A stretch of 64,000 bases of DNA from Nitzschia sp. DOCU1 (taxonomy: Eukaryota > Bacillariophyta > Bacillariophyceae > Bacillariales > Bacillariaceae): assembly GCA_951394045.1 (NCBI GenBank), contig OX595987.1:744001-808000 (forward strand), in the 5' to 3' direction. The notes below the pieces were generated by a model. The model did no database searches. It worked only from the letters and a program-made list of their open reading frames with translations, and was not told the DNA's origin. How positions within the stretch are numbered: the first letter of the stretch is position 1; every line of letters starts with the position of its first letter. The position numbers and the translations under genes are program-made. Positions 22,701-33,956 of this stretch are shown here, in pieces.

Positions 22701-25700
22701 CATGTGCCAATGCCGGATTCCTGTCACACTTTACTTTGACAGCGGATAGAATGCATGCATTGGCATGATGGGATTATAAGCCTTGTCATTTTTGGATTTG
22801 CCAAACGAGTTGCATGCCAAAAAGATGCAAAAAAGGCGCCCCCCTCCAGCAGCAAACAACAACCTGCCAGTGAGCTTGAGGTAACAAACCCAAATGCCTT
22901 GGACGGTACAACTGCAGTGCCAATGATTCATTTCGACCCAAAGAAAAGAAGAACAAGGACCCAAGCAAGAAAAGAAGAGTTGTTGCAGCCAAGTCCTTAA
23001 TACAAAAATTGGAAGAGCGAGAGCAACGAGGAGAGAGGCTGAAAAAGAAGCTTGGCAGCAGAGTGCAAGAAGAGGTGAAAAAAAACAATGATGACGACCC
23101 AATATCAAGGGCAAGGCTTCCACAATGATGTTGCCTACTGCGACAATTATCATCAGGGGTCGCTGGACTTGGGGGCGACGGTGTTAGTACAGCAGCAACA
23201 TCTACATGTACTCAACAAGAATCAGAGAATCCCTCCATGCCTGAGTTCAAAGCTGGTCCTGCTCGTACTTCTGCTATTCCAGTGCAAGAATTGTCATTGT
23301 AGTAGATTCTAGACTTGTTAACTAGTAGTAAAAGGGTCGACCACACATTTGTGCACTACTTGTAGTAAGTACTAAAATTAAGTCCATCGGTACGTTGCCG
23401 CACATTCCACTACCAGGAGCTAGAACACACAGCACAGTACTTTATGGTGTGCAGTATAGTGAAACAGTACCCATGTCAAGAAACAGTTACAGTAGCTAGC
23501 TAGAGAATGGTAGCTGCTGGTTATCCGGTCGGTCAACACGCGTCGTCTTCTTGATTCTCGACGACTTGGACTCGAACGAATGCTTGTGCGCAGTTTGCGA
23601 ACCCCTCCGACATAGACGACTGCGGTTTGTATGGTAGATAATATGGTAGAGAAAGTTGAGTCTACGAACCCGTAATGTTCAAATTTCTACCGAAGTAGTT
23701 ATTATCTACCAGAATCCCCCTTTCCCGTATGTAGCAACCCCGATACGGTCGTTGTAGTTTGTAGAATTTGCACGGTATCCCATACGTAGATTCTACCGCG
23801 ATGTCGCCCAAAAAGTAGATATTTTGAGGGCATTTCATCTACTCTCTAAGAGGACTCTAAGGACTCCTTCCGAGCCCACGTGGCATGCCAAATCCATACC
23901 GTCATGCACCGTCTACTCACACAAGTCCTGCAGGCGGTACTAAAGAATTTCTACACTACTTGAACACATGAAAACACTCGCGACGCAAACAACAATAACA
24001 ACACCAATGCACCTGGGCCCATGTGCCAATGCCGGATTCCTGTCACACTTTACTTTGACAGCGGATAGAATGCATGCATTGGCATGATGGGATTATAAGC
24101 CTTGTCATTTTTGGATTTGCCAAACGAGTTGCATGCCAAAAAGATGCAAAAAAGGCGCCCCCCTCCAGCAGCAAACAACAACCTGCCAGTGAGCTTGAGG
24201 TAACAAACCCAAATGCCTTGGACGGTACAACTGCAGTGCCAATGATTCATTTCGACCCAAAGAAAAGAAGAACAAGGACCCAAGCAAGAAAAGAAGAGTT
24301 GTTGCAGCCAAGTCCTTAATACAAAAATTGGAAGAGCGAGAGCAACGAGGAGAGAGGCTGAAAAAGAAGCTTGGCAGCAGAGTGCAAGAAGAGGTGAAAA
24401 AAAACAATGATGACGACCCAATATCAAGGGCAAGGCTTCCACAATGATGTTGCCTACTGCGACAATTATCATCAGGGGTCGCTGGACTTGGGGGCGACGG
24501 TGTTAGTACAGCAGCAACATCTACATGTACTCAACAAGAATCAGAGAATCCCTCCATGCCTGAGTTCAAAGCTGGTCCTGCTCGTACTTCTGCTATTCCA
24601 GTGCAAGAATTGTCATTGTAGTAGATTCTAGACTTGTTAACTAGTAGTAAAAGGGTCGACCACACATTTGTGCACTACTTGTAGTAAGTACTAAAATTAA
24701 GTCCATCGGTACGTTGCCGCACATTCCACTACCAGGAGCTAGAACACACAGCACAGTACTTTATGGTGTGCAGTATAGTGAAACAGTACCCATGTCAAGA
24801 AACAGTTACAGTAGCTAGCTAGAGAATGGTAGCTGCTGGTTATCCGGTCGGTCAACACGCGTCGTCTTCTTGATTCTCGACGACTTGGACTCGAACGAAT
24901 GCTTGTGCGCAGTTTGCGAACCCCTCCGACATAGACGACTGCGGTTTGTATGGTAGATAATATGGTAGAGAAAGTTGAGTCTACGAACCCGTAATGTTCA
25001 AATTTCTACCGAAGTAGTTATTATCTACCAGAATCCCCCTTTCCCGTATGTAGCAACCCCGATACGGTCGTTGTAGTTTGTAGAATTTGCACGGTATCCC
25101 ATACGTAGATTCTACCGCGATGTCGCCCAAAAAGTAGATATTTTGAGGGCATTTCATCTACTCTCTAAGAGGACTCTAAGGACTCCTTCCGAGCCCACGT
25201 GGCATGCCAAATCCATACCGTCATGCACCGTCTACTCACACAAGTCCTGCAGGCGGTACTAAAGAATTTCTACACTACTTGAACACATGAAAACACTCGC
25301 GACGCAAACAACAATAACAACACCAATGCACCTGGGCCCATGTGCCAATGCCGGATTCCTGTCACACTTTACTTTGACAGCGGATAGAATGCATGCATTG
25401 GCATGATGGGATTATAAGCCTTGTCATTTTTGGATTTGCCAAACGAGTTGCATGCCAAAAAGATGCAAAAAAGGCGCCCCCCTCCAGCAGCAAACAACAA
25501 CCTGCCAGTGAGCTTGAGGTAACAAACCCAAATGCCTTGGACGGTACAACTGCAGTGCCAATGATTCATTTCGACCCAAAGAAAAGAAGAACAAGGACCC
25601 AAGCAAGAAAAGAAGAGTTGTTGCAGCCAAGTCCTTAATACAAAAATTGGAAGAGCGAGAGCAACGAGGAGAGAGGCTGAAAAAGAAGCTTGGCAGCAGA

Positions 25701-26307
25701 GTGCAAGAAGAGGTGAAAAAAAACAATGATGACGACCCAATATCAAGGGCAAGGCTTCCACAATGATGTTGCCTACTGCGACAATTATCATCAGGGGTCG
25801 CTGGACTTGGGGGCGACGGTGTTAGTACAGCAGCAACATCTACATGTACTCAACAAGAATCAGAGAATCCCTCCATGCCTGAGTTCAAAGCTGGTCCTGC
25901 TCGTACTTCTGCTATTCCAGTGCAAGAATTGTCATTGTAGTAGATTCTAGACTTGTTAACTAGTAGTAAAAGGGTCGACCACACATTTGTGCACTACTTG
26001 TAGTAAGTACTAAAATTAAGTCCATCGGTACGTTGCCGCACATTCCACTACCAGGAGCTAGAACACACAGCACAGTACTTTATGGTGTGCAGTATAGTGA
26101 AACAGTACCCATGTCAAGAAACAGTTACAGTAGCTAGCTAGAGAATGGTAGCTGCTGGTTATCCGGTCGGTCAACACGCGTCGTCTTCTTGATTCTCGAC
26201 GACTTGGACTCGAACGAATGCTTGTGCGCAGTTTGCGAACCCCTCCGACATAGACGACTGCGGTTTGTATGGTAGATAATATGGTAGAGAAAGTTGAGTC
26301 TACGAAC
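19713..26307. repeat. Five tandem copies of a 1319-bp unit
   Basis: Units run 19713-21031, 21032-22350, 22351-23669, 23670-24988 and 24989-26307. Every unit begins CCGTAATGTTCAAATTTC and ends GAGTCTACGAAC. By reading line against line I found no difference between copies, and four reading frames translate identically in all five. CCG follows the last unit (26308-26310) and CCG starts the first, so the array sits between two copies of a 3-bp direct repeat. No transposase, terminal inverted repeat or target-site duplication is visible. Units contain many GTAGA/TCTAC words in the first 200 bases and one broken frame (listed separately). It is most simply a recent segmental amplification. The copy number rests on the assembly. 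Confidence 0.95.
20242..20664 (+). pseudogene. Broken charged reading frame inside each 1319-bp unit
   Basis: A 141-codon frame, repeated at +1319, +2638, +3957 and +5276, is open from GGT at 20242 to TAG TAG at 20662 except for one TGA (20488-20490, codon 83). The first part encodes KCLGRYNCSAND, then a very basic/acidic coiled-coil-like stretch (KSLIQKLEEREQRGERLKKK). The part after the TGA is Ser/Thr/Ala-rich. No ATG lies at its upstream end. The upstream 81-codon ATG frame (20117-20362) is also charged and overlaps it in another frame, so a frameshift may separate them. I do not recognise the family. It is either a relic copied five times or a spliced gene whose exons I cannot define. Confidence 0.4.
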
Positions 26308-26515
26308 CCGGTAGGCGCACCGCTGAAAAGGAGATCCACCTTCCCACTTTTTTCAAGCAAGCGACAGAAAAAAGACGAGTTGAGTATATTTTATTGCTCA
26401 CAACTTTGGTTCCTGTCGTTGGGTTTCTCAGTGCATGCTTCGAGGACTCAACGTTGATCTACTAACTAGAGTTTCCTGCGCCCACTTCGTTTAGTAGAGC
26501 ACTGCCCCCACCAAA

Positions 26516-28164
26516 ATGCAGCAACCTACGTCGACCGACGACGGCACCAACATTAATAATGAGACGACACCATATGTGAGCATGGAGACAGGAGGAGGAG
26601 TTGTCGTCCCTCCTCCTCCTGCAGCAGCAGATGACAAATTCGAAGACGAATTTGCCGATTACGAGGAGGAAGTATCGATCGCTCCCTCCATTGTCAGTTC
26701 TGTGTTGACTGCCGATGGAATTCATGACTTGACCGGATTTTACGTTGTTTGTTTCGTCATTTTGATTGGCGACATGTCCCGTGGTGTCTTCTTCCCCTCC
26801 ATGTGGCCTCTGGTGAGCTCACTAGGGGGATCCGAGGTTCTTCTCGGATACTCTGTGGCAGCCTTTTCGTTTGGTCGAATCTTGGTGAGCCCCCTCTTTG
26901 GTGCCTGGAGCATGACGTACGGCTACACCAAAACGCTGCTGCTGAGTTGCTCGTTTCTTCTCTTGGGAACCCTGTTGTACGCTCAAGTGCAAAATGTGGG
27001 ACGACCCGAGTTTCTCATTGTGGCGCAAACGTGCCTCGGAATCGGTTCAGGGACTCTAGGGGTTACAAGGGCCTATGTAGCTGACATTACGGCACAGCGC
27101 CATCGAACAACCTACATGGCTTGGATTACGGCTGTACAATACGCGGGCTTTACCGTCACGCCGTTTGTTGGCGCCATCTTCAACAAGACTTTGGAGAATG
27201 TAGACTTTCAATTCGGGTGCGTGCGTGTGATAGACACACAACTCAGATAGGAATGAAGTGACGCCCTTTTCAAGCAATTCACTGACGTTTGCTTCTCTTG
27301 TCCACACAGAATCTTCCGATGGAACATGTATACGGCTCCTGCCTATTTCATGTCCGTGATCACTGCGACAACAATTGGTCTCATATGCCTCTACTTTAAG
27401 GATAGAATTCGAGTGGCAACCGTCAAGGACGTGAAAAAGTCCAAGAAGCGACAAGCCATCGATGACCAAGCCAATCAGATGACCTGGCTCCGATTGACAG
27501 TCTACGATTGCTGCATCCTTGGCTGCATGTTGCTCAATGTATCGACCAAGGGTAGCATTTCGTCCTTTGAGACACTTGGAGTGTCGATCGCAGAATCACA
27601 CTTCGACATGTCCTCCTCTCTCGCTGGTACGGTTGTAGGATCGTGCGGTACCGTGGGGGTGATGGCCTTGCTATCCATGGGGTACCTCTCGCAATACTTT
27701 TCGGACATTCAACTCATTTGCGGTGGAATGGTTGTCATGTCGGCTGGAATCGTGAGCTTGACGGCTGTCACGGAAGACAATACCAATGCTGGATGGCGCT
27801 TCTTCCTGGCGATCTTCTTGATCTACTCCATTGGTTACCCAATTGGACACACCGCCGTCATTGGACTCTTCTCCAAAAGTAAGTACGGATGGTGGAACGA
27901 TCATCAACGACACTTTTGGCACTTCCCTAACTGCTTTGCTCGCTGCGACTCTACATAGTTGTGGGACGACGGCCTCAAGGAGAACTTCTCGGTTGGTTTG
28001 CGTCAGCAGGATCCTTGGCCCGGTTATTCTTTCCCATCATGTCGGGGTACATTGCGAACTACTCCGGAATTGTTACTCTCTTTTGGGTGTTGACGTGCGT
28101 TCTAACCGTGTCTACTGTTATCTCGCTATACTTTCGCGAGACGCTATCCTTCTTATCCAGTTAA
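26516..28164 (+). CDS. Major facilitator superfamily transporter, MFSD8/CLN7-like
   Basis: Three exons, 26516-27216, 27310-27878 and 27959-28164, with introns of 93 and 80 nt; the product is 491 aa. Twelve hydrophobic segments are countable. An acidic, Pro-rich cytosolic N-terminus of about 70 residues precedes them. Recognisable MFS features are the loop after TM2 (SFGRILVSPLFGAW), TM4 (LGIGSGTLGVTRAY) and a TM11 motif GRRPQGELLGWFASAGSLAR, which closely resembles MFSD8 (CLN7), a lysosomal membrane protein. A vacuolar or endosomal site is therefore plausible but inferred; the substrate is unknown. The gene starts 209 bp after the last 1319-bp unit, so part of its promoter may lie within the array. 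Confidence 0.85.
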
Positions 28165-28205
28165 ATGGCTTGGCTGGAATGAACCTTATCCACAACGTAT
28201 CTAAA

Positions 28206-28732
28206 TTTGCTTCGGTACCACGGGAAGAAAGTATTAGCAAGAATAACTACCTATTCCCGAACAGAAGAATTACATTCGAAACCGAGTCCTAGAGTAGCGG
28301 CGACGAGCCAGACTTCTTTAGCTAGCGCTAATGAATACTGGTTTGGACCGAAGAGGTCATCTTTCATATCTATACTATACAGAGACTGACGGCCTAGTAA
28401 TATAACCATCAAACCTTATTGAGCTCGATCTTAGTCGTCTCATCTCATTCGACGCTAGAGACTACAGTATCATAGTCCAAGAATGCTTTTCCGTTGCGTT
28501 GCTGTCGATTTCCGTTGGCATGCCGACTTCCCTCCAAGTCGAGATCGCCGATGCGTTTGCAAAGTAGCTTATGTTGTAGGTATTTGGCCAAGCTACAAAG
28601 GCGCATAAGGCCCTAACGCAGATGGCATTCGCTGTCGAATGTTCCGCGATGTCAATGGGGGATAAGGTGTGTCGATTGCCACAGCAATAGATCGTGACAA
28701 CTTGGTCATTGGGTCCAAGATAAGGCTGACAC
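28206..28732. repeat. Dispersed repeat, left copy
   Basis: 527 bp from TTTGCTTCGG to GGCTGACAC. It matches 33170-33744 in the same orientation with many substitutions and several indels. A 54-bp stretch of the right copy (after CGCAGATGG) is absent here. On the minus strand both copies encode similar peptide stretches (KYLQHKLLCKRIGDL; VVILANTFFPW) broken by stops, so the repeat may come from an old coding sequence. Confidence 0.85.
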
Positions 28733-28804
28733 ATGTTTTCGGGTATTCATTCTAAAAATAGTATCTATTTCTTTTTTGGTGTCGTGTCAATCACTGACAT
28801 GCAC

Positions 28805-30389
28805 CTAAATCTGTTTTTCCTCAATATGATTCATCAAAAAGCGTTCAGTGATGGAGTCCAAGAGCTTGCAGAAGCGTGTGTTGTGCTCCGGTAGCACTTC
28901 GAGGTTGTAGCGAGCGACCACTGACGGGACTTGAAGGTCCAAAACATGAGTTAGGTCAGACGGCGTTCCAATGATGACCGTATCACAAGGTGTTGCCTTG
29001 ACGGTAGCAGCCAAGTCCGCGATTTGTTCTTCTCCATATCCCATGGCCGGCAAAACGTCTTTCAAATGGTGAAATTTGGTCAATGTGTCTTTCAAACTTC
29101 CTTGAGCATATGGATGGGGATCAACAATCTCTGCTCCGTACTCTTTGGCCAAAACATAGCCAGCGCCATAAGGCATGCCTCCGTGTGTGAGTGTCGGGCC
29201 ATCATCAATGACAAGAACTCGCTTGCCTGCAATCAACTTGCGTACAGCCTCCTCATCCAAGATATTACCAGTCTCAGGATCCCGGGCCTCTGGGAAGACA
29301 ACCGAGCGGCCATAAAAGATTGGCGTGTCGTCTGCTTTGGTCAAATGCTCCAAGTGCTCAGCCTGGATGTCGGCCTTGGCTTCGTCGTCCACCTTTGTGA
29401 TCAAAACGGCGTCGGCCATTCGGACATTGGTTTCTCCTGGATAGTAGTGCTCTTCGTCCATGGGTCGGAGAGCATCGACGAGAGTAATGTGCAAGTCTGG
29501 CTTGTAGAATGGAACGTCATTATTTCCTCCGTCCCAAAGAATGATATCGGCGTCTTTCTCCGCTTCTCGAAGAATCGAGGGATAATCGACTCCAGCAAAA
29601 AGAAGGTTGCCATCCTCGATGTGTCTAGGAGTTTGATCATGTAAGGCATTGTTAGTACCAAAAATACACCAAACCAAAACGCCGTTTTAGAAGTGTCTTT
29701 ACTCACCTGAAATATTCTTCACGCTCCTCGATAGTGCAATGGTACTTGTCCAAATCCTCCAACTTCTCATAGCGTTGCACCGCCTGCCCGAGCAAATCCT
29801 GGTCGTAGGGCATTGGGTGGCGTATCACTGCAACCTTGAAACCCTTGTTCTTGTAGTACTCAGCAACCCAGCGGGTCGTCTGACTTTTTCCGACGCCAGT
29901 ACGACTAGCACAAATGGCAACCACGGGTTTCTGGGATGGCACCATTGTCAGCTTGGGTGGCAACTGCACAAACTTGCAACCTGCAGCATTGACACGGCTG
30001 GCCAAGGACTGGACGGTATCGTAGGCCAAGTCGGAATAGGCAAGGGCGCAAGTCGTCGCATTGGTTTCCTTGATGAGCTTCTCAAGCGATTTTTCGGGAT
30101 GAATCTCAAGGCCGTTTGGATAGAGTCCCCCGTTTAGGTGGTTGTTGCAGAGCTCTTTTGGGAATTTCCTATTGTCAATTCCAGGAATCTGTTGGGCCGT
30201 AAAGGCTTTGACGTGTGTATTGGGATCTTTGCTCCAATAAGTAATGAAATCATGAAAGTCTCGTCCTGCTGCACCGAGAATGATGAGATTGTCCTTTTCA
30301 CGTTGGGGAATCAAGGTCTCTGACGGTAACAGCGATCGTTGGGCGGTTTTTACCGCAATGGGCGACAGATTAGCGATGGTGGTAGGCAT
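28805..30389 (-). CDS. P-loop NTPase, cyclic 2,3-diphosphoglycerate synthetase-like (COG2403-type)
   Basis: Two exons, 30389-29707 and 29624-28805, with an 82-nt intron; the product is 500 aa. The join reads EEYFRHIEDGN. The N-terminal half has a Rossmann-like opening (IILGAAGRDFHDF). A Walker A motif RTGVGKSQTTRW at about residues 163-174 is characteristic of this family, and DADIILWDGGNND resembles a Walker B region. The family is described as predicted GTPases or cyclic 2,3-diphosphoglycerate synthetases in bacteria and archaea. The true substrate in a eukaryote is unknown. No organelle signal is obvious. It is head-to-head with the carbamate kinase gene (724-bp shared promoter region), and both lie inside the repeat-bracketed segment. 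The bacterial/archaeal-type family suggests old transfer (inference). Confidence 0.75.
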
Positions 30390-31113
30390 GGTGATGGTTT
30401 AATTGTTGTTCGATTTTATGTTCGTTCCGATGTTTTTTGTTTGTTCGATTTGTGTCATGAAGCTGCCGCCCTTTGACACTACTGCACGAATGGAGATCGG
30501 CATTCGCGACGAGCTTGATTGCTGACATGACACATACCAAAAGCCGAATTTGGTTGCGAATTAATAATAGCGCACAGTCAGTATTAATACACAGCACTTG
30601 TGAAGCGCTTCTGGCTGAATCACACACACTACACACACTGGCACATTCCAAAAACCGATCCACTGGAAGGGGGAAAGGGCTTTGCTTCATCTCCGCCATC
30701 GTTCTTCGTTGATTCGTGTTATCGTTTTGATTTCGTACGATACTTGTGATTGGCGATTTGAAAACGGAAGGGCGTCAAAAAATGAGAACGCGAGAAAGAA
30801 AAATCAATCACACAATTAAGGCGAAGCGAAGTACGCCGGGCGAGTGTGTCATGTCTCGAATCTCCGAATGCGATCTCTCTCTATGGAAAGTGTTGTTTTT
30901 GTGTCAATTTTTCTCTCGAGAACTCGTCGCATCTCTCCGAGGTGTCGATGCTGTTGATGTAAGCAAGCAATCACCAAAGCAGTCCCATTGCTGACCTGAT
31001 TGCATGATACGAATGCTTTTGACACTTCGGTATGCCTACTCTAGGATACGCCTGACAATACTTGGCTTTGGAATCAACAAACAATCATTGGATCATCATA
31101 AAATCGTCACAAA
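30390..31113. promoter_or_regulatory. Shared bidirectional promoter region, NTPase / carbamate kinase
   Basis: A 724-bp spacer between divergent start codons. It contains an ACACACACTACACACACTGG tract near 30620. No coding frame is convincing here. Co-regulation of both genes is possible but inferred from layout only. Confidence 0.4.
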
Positions 31114-32480
31114 ATGATATCCTCAATCACCAGAGAACTCTTTCAGACGACAGCGCGACAGTTCGCAAAACTCTCACCATCGATAATCTACGGAGCAAAG
31201 ACTGCAGTACCAAGCATCCAGCGTGCCATTTCTACCATGCAAACCAGTGCTTTCTCGACCAATGGAGCTACTCCGAAGGAGCACATTGTCGTGGCCCTCG
31301 GTGGAAACGCCCTGTTAAAAAGAAAGGAAGCCACGACGATGGAAAACCAACGTCAGAACATAGTAAAAGGCATGACGAGCCTTCATAATGTCCTGAACGA
31401 CTACAAAGTCACTGTAAGCATTACGCCGCGATTCAATAATTTTATGTTTTCCTCTCTCACAATTTTCACTGTCATTGGTCTTTCTCTTTATAGCTCGTCC
31501 ATGGCAATGGCCCCCAAGTCGGTCTCCTTGCAAACCAAGCAGCAAACTACGAAAGTCAATCGGGTGTGACAGCCATGAAGCTCGATGTATTGGACGCCGA
31601 AACCGAAGGAATGATTGGATACCTCTTGGAGCAAGAGATCCATGCTCACCTACCGCAAGACCGCGGAGTGGCAACCATCCTGACGCAAATGGTGGTGGAC
31701 CCAAAAGATCCTGCCTGTGAGTAATTGAGAAGTGAAGCCACTAATCCCATCCATCAAATCTCGTTGTTGACTGACTTTTGATAACTTTTTCCTTTGCACT
31801 CCATAGTTGAAAACCCGACAAAATTTATTGGACCAGTGTACACGCTTGAGGAAGCCCAAGAAAAGCTGAAGGATCTTCCATTCAAAAAGGATGGACAATA
31901 TTACCGACGAGTCGTTCCATCTCCATTTCCAGTTCGAATGGTAGAACAGCAATTTCGTGCCGTTCGACAGCTTACGGATGCCGACTGTCTTGTAATATGC
32001 GCTGGAGGCGGAGGTATTCCAGTTATTGGACCAGATGAACAGGGTCGTTACACAGGAGTGGAAGCTGTAATTGATAAAGATCGTGCAGCAAGCTGGGTGG
32101 GATCTGCCCTGGGCGCAAACGGGCTCCTCATTCTTACAGACGTGGATGCTGTAGAACTTGAATACGGCTCTAAGGATGCGAAAGCGATTCGATCAGTGGC
32201 GCCCTCGGCATTGGCAAAATTCAAGGATCATTTTCCGGCTGGGAGCATGGGACCCAAAGTTGATGCAGCGATCGAGTTCGTCAAAGAGACGGGTGCTTGG
32301 GCCGCCATTGGCAATCTTGACAACGTCGACATGATCATGGCTCGAAAATCTGGAACCTGGATCGAGCCACATTGGGATGGCGACTACATTGATCTGTACC
32401 CAGAAGCCTCCATGACTGCATTTAAACCCTTAAATGCTCCGAGCCCCACATTCGGCAAAAGCGGACAGGTCCGCATTTAG
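31114..32480 (+). CDS. Carbamate kinase, probably mitochondrial
   Basis: Catalyses the reversible reaction of carbamoyl phosphate and ADP with carbamate and ATP. Three exons, 31114-31413, 31494-31716 and 31807-32480, with introns of 80 and 90 nt; the product is 398 aa. Family motifs appear in order: ALGGNALL (about residue 67), [10 protein letters not shown] (directly after intron 1), [41 protein letters not shown] and AAIGNLDN. The core is about 330 residues, the usual length. The extra N-terminal 60 residues are rich in Ser, Thr, Arg and Ala with few acidic residues, which suits a mitochondrial presequence. In algae it could feed or drain carbamoyl phosphate for arginine or urea-cycle reactions. 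It is divergent from the P-loop NTPase gene. Confidence 0.92.
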
Positions 32481-32638
32481 ATTCCGTTCATACATAAACA
32501 TAATCGACCATCACATACATCAAGCCCATCATTTTGTCAACATTTGCAAGGTATTGATCCACTTTGATCTTGTCATTGGTATCGCCAGAAAAACAAAAAG
32601 CTCCAATCCATTGGTTTTGAGAGAAGGTCCCGCCAGTC

Positions 32639-33229
32639 CTACTTTGCCCTCTCGGAAATGCGAGACCAAAAATGCTGGAACTCTTGGTCTTGTAGTTGCA
32701 AGCGGCTCACCCAAACCAAGCGTTGCTCCTCCAATAAGGAGTCAAGTGGGACATGTCGTTTCGCAGACATGATCGTTTTTATTTCGTGCACAGCGAGGTT
32801 GAGTGGATCAAAATCCGTCTTGTCTGCAAGGTTGGTTTCACAGTCGTGGTTGTCTGATTCCTCGTTCTCGTGGTAAGGTTCTTCTTGAACACTGTCGATC
32901 GTGGCGCTATCTCCGAAATATAACTCTGAGCTGATTTCGTCGTCAAAGTTGGGCCCAACCTGACCGATGGCATTTGAATTGACAGTATCGCCTTCCTTTG
33001 TTGCGCCAATGACTTCGTTGTTGCTGACCTGAGCTAGCTCAGAATTCAGTTGTTAATCGCCACAATTTTCAAATTCTTTGCTGAGCGGATGGATGAAATC
33101 ATAATCTGCATCTTCGGAGGCATCCTCGAATTGACCCTCAACTTCGCCTGAATGGCTTTGACGATTTGCTTTGCTTCGGCACCACGGGAAGAATGTATTA
33201 GCAAGAATAACTAGCTCTTCCCGAACTTA
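32639..33229 (-). pseudogene. Disrupted acidic reading frame abutting the right repeat
   Basis: On the minus strand one frame stays open from 33229 to TAG at 32641-32639 except for a single TAA at 33055-33053. The 138-codon part after it reads NNEVIGATKEGDT..., is acidic, and ends LLEEQRLVWVSRLQLQDQ. The part before it (SHSGEVEGQFEDASEDADYD) is also acidic. The first 20 codons lie inside the right repeat copy (ILANTFFPWCRSK). The amino-acid composition looks like real protein. The only ATG comes late. No family is recognised. It is probably a dead gene, or the tail of a gene whose 5' part became the repeat. Confidence 0.45.
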
Positions 33230-33744
33230 GGAAATACATTCGAAAGCGAGTCCTGCTATAGTAGCGGCGGCGAGCCAGACATCTTTAGCTAGCGCTAATG
33301 AATACTGGTTTGGACCGAAGAGGTCATCTTGCATATCTATTATACAGAGACTCATGGCCTGGTATGATAATCATCAACAACCCGATACTAGTCGACTCAT
33401 CTCACTCGACGCTCTAGACTAGAATGCTTTTCCGGTTGCGTTGCGGTCGATTGCCGTCGGCACCTCATTTTCCAACACAGACTTCTCCCTCCAAGAGCGA
33501 GATCGCCGATGCGTTTGCAAAGTAGCTTATGTTGTAGGTATTTAGCCAAGCTACAAAGGCGCATAAAGGCCCTGACGCAGATGGCCAAGGTGGCATCATT
33601 CCGCCCCACCTGCCTCGGTGGCGCCAAAGAACCCTTTGCATTCGCTGTCGAATGTTCCACAATGTCACTGGGGATAAGGTGTGTCGATTTTCTCAGCGAT
33701 AGATCCTAACAAAGTGGTCATTGGGTCCAAGATAAGGCTGACAC
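33170..33744. repeat. Dispersed repeat, right copy
   Basis: 575 bp, direct-oriented match to 28206-28732, with an extra 54-bp segment after CGCAGATGG and other small indels. Long identical runs remain (for example TTTAGCTAGCGCTAATGAAT and GGTCATTGGGTCCAAGATAA). The two copies bracket the NTPase and carbamate kinase genes. No terminal inverted repeats or clear target duplications are seen. Confidence 0.85.
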
Positions 33745-33956
33745 TCCCAATGCTTCCCGGGTGTTCGGAAAGCCGCTAGTGCAATTCCTCCGCGGGCAAT
33801 CTTTTGGTGATCGCCACTGACATCACGACCCATTCCCAAAGGCGAAAAAGGTGTGCTGGATCGGAATCCCTCTCATAATTCTGCTGCCATTGATGCCATT
33901 GTTGTTACCATCGACACTACTTTCTTTTCACACCCTTTTCTAACCTTCGAATAACA

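Noticed and set aside
19713..26307. Array as a CRISPR or centromeric satellite
   Set aside because: Units are 1.3 kb with no short repeat-spacer pattern; the genome is eukaryotic, and nothing in composition or context marks a centromere.
28206..33744. LTR retrotransposon formed by the two direct repeats
   Set aside because: The interior encodes an NTPase and carbamate kinase, not gag-pol, and the repeats lack TG...CA ends or target duplications.
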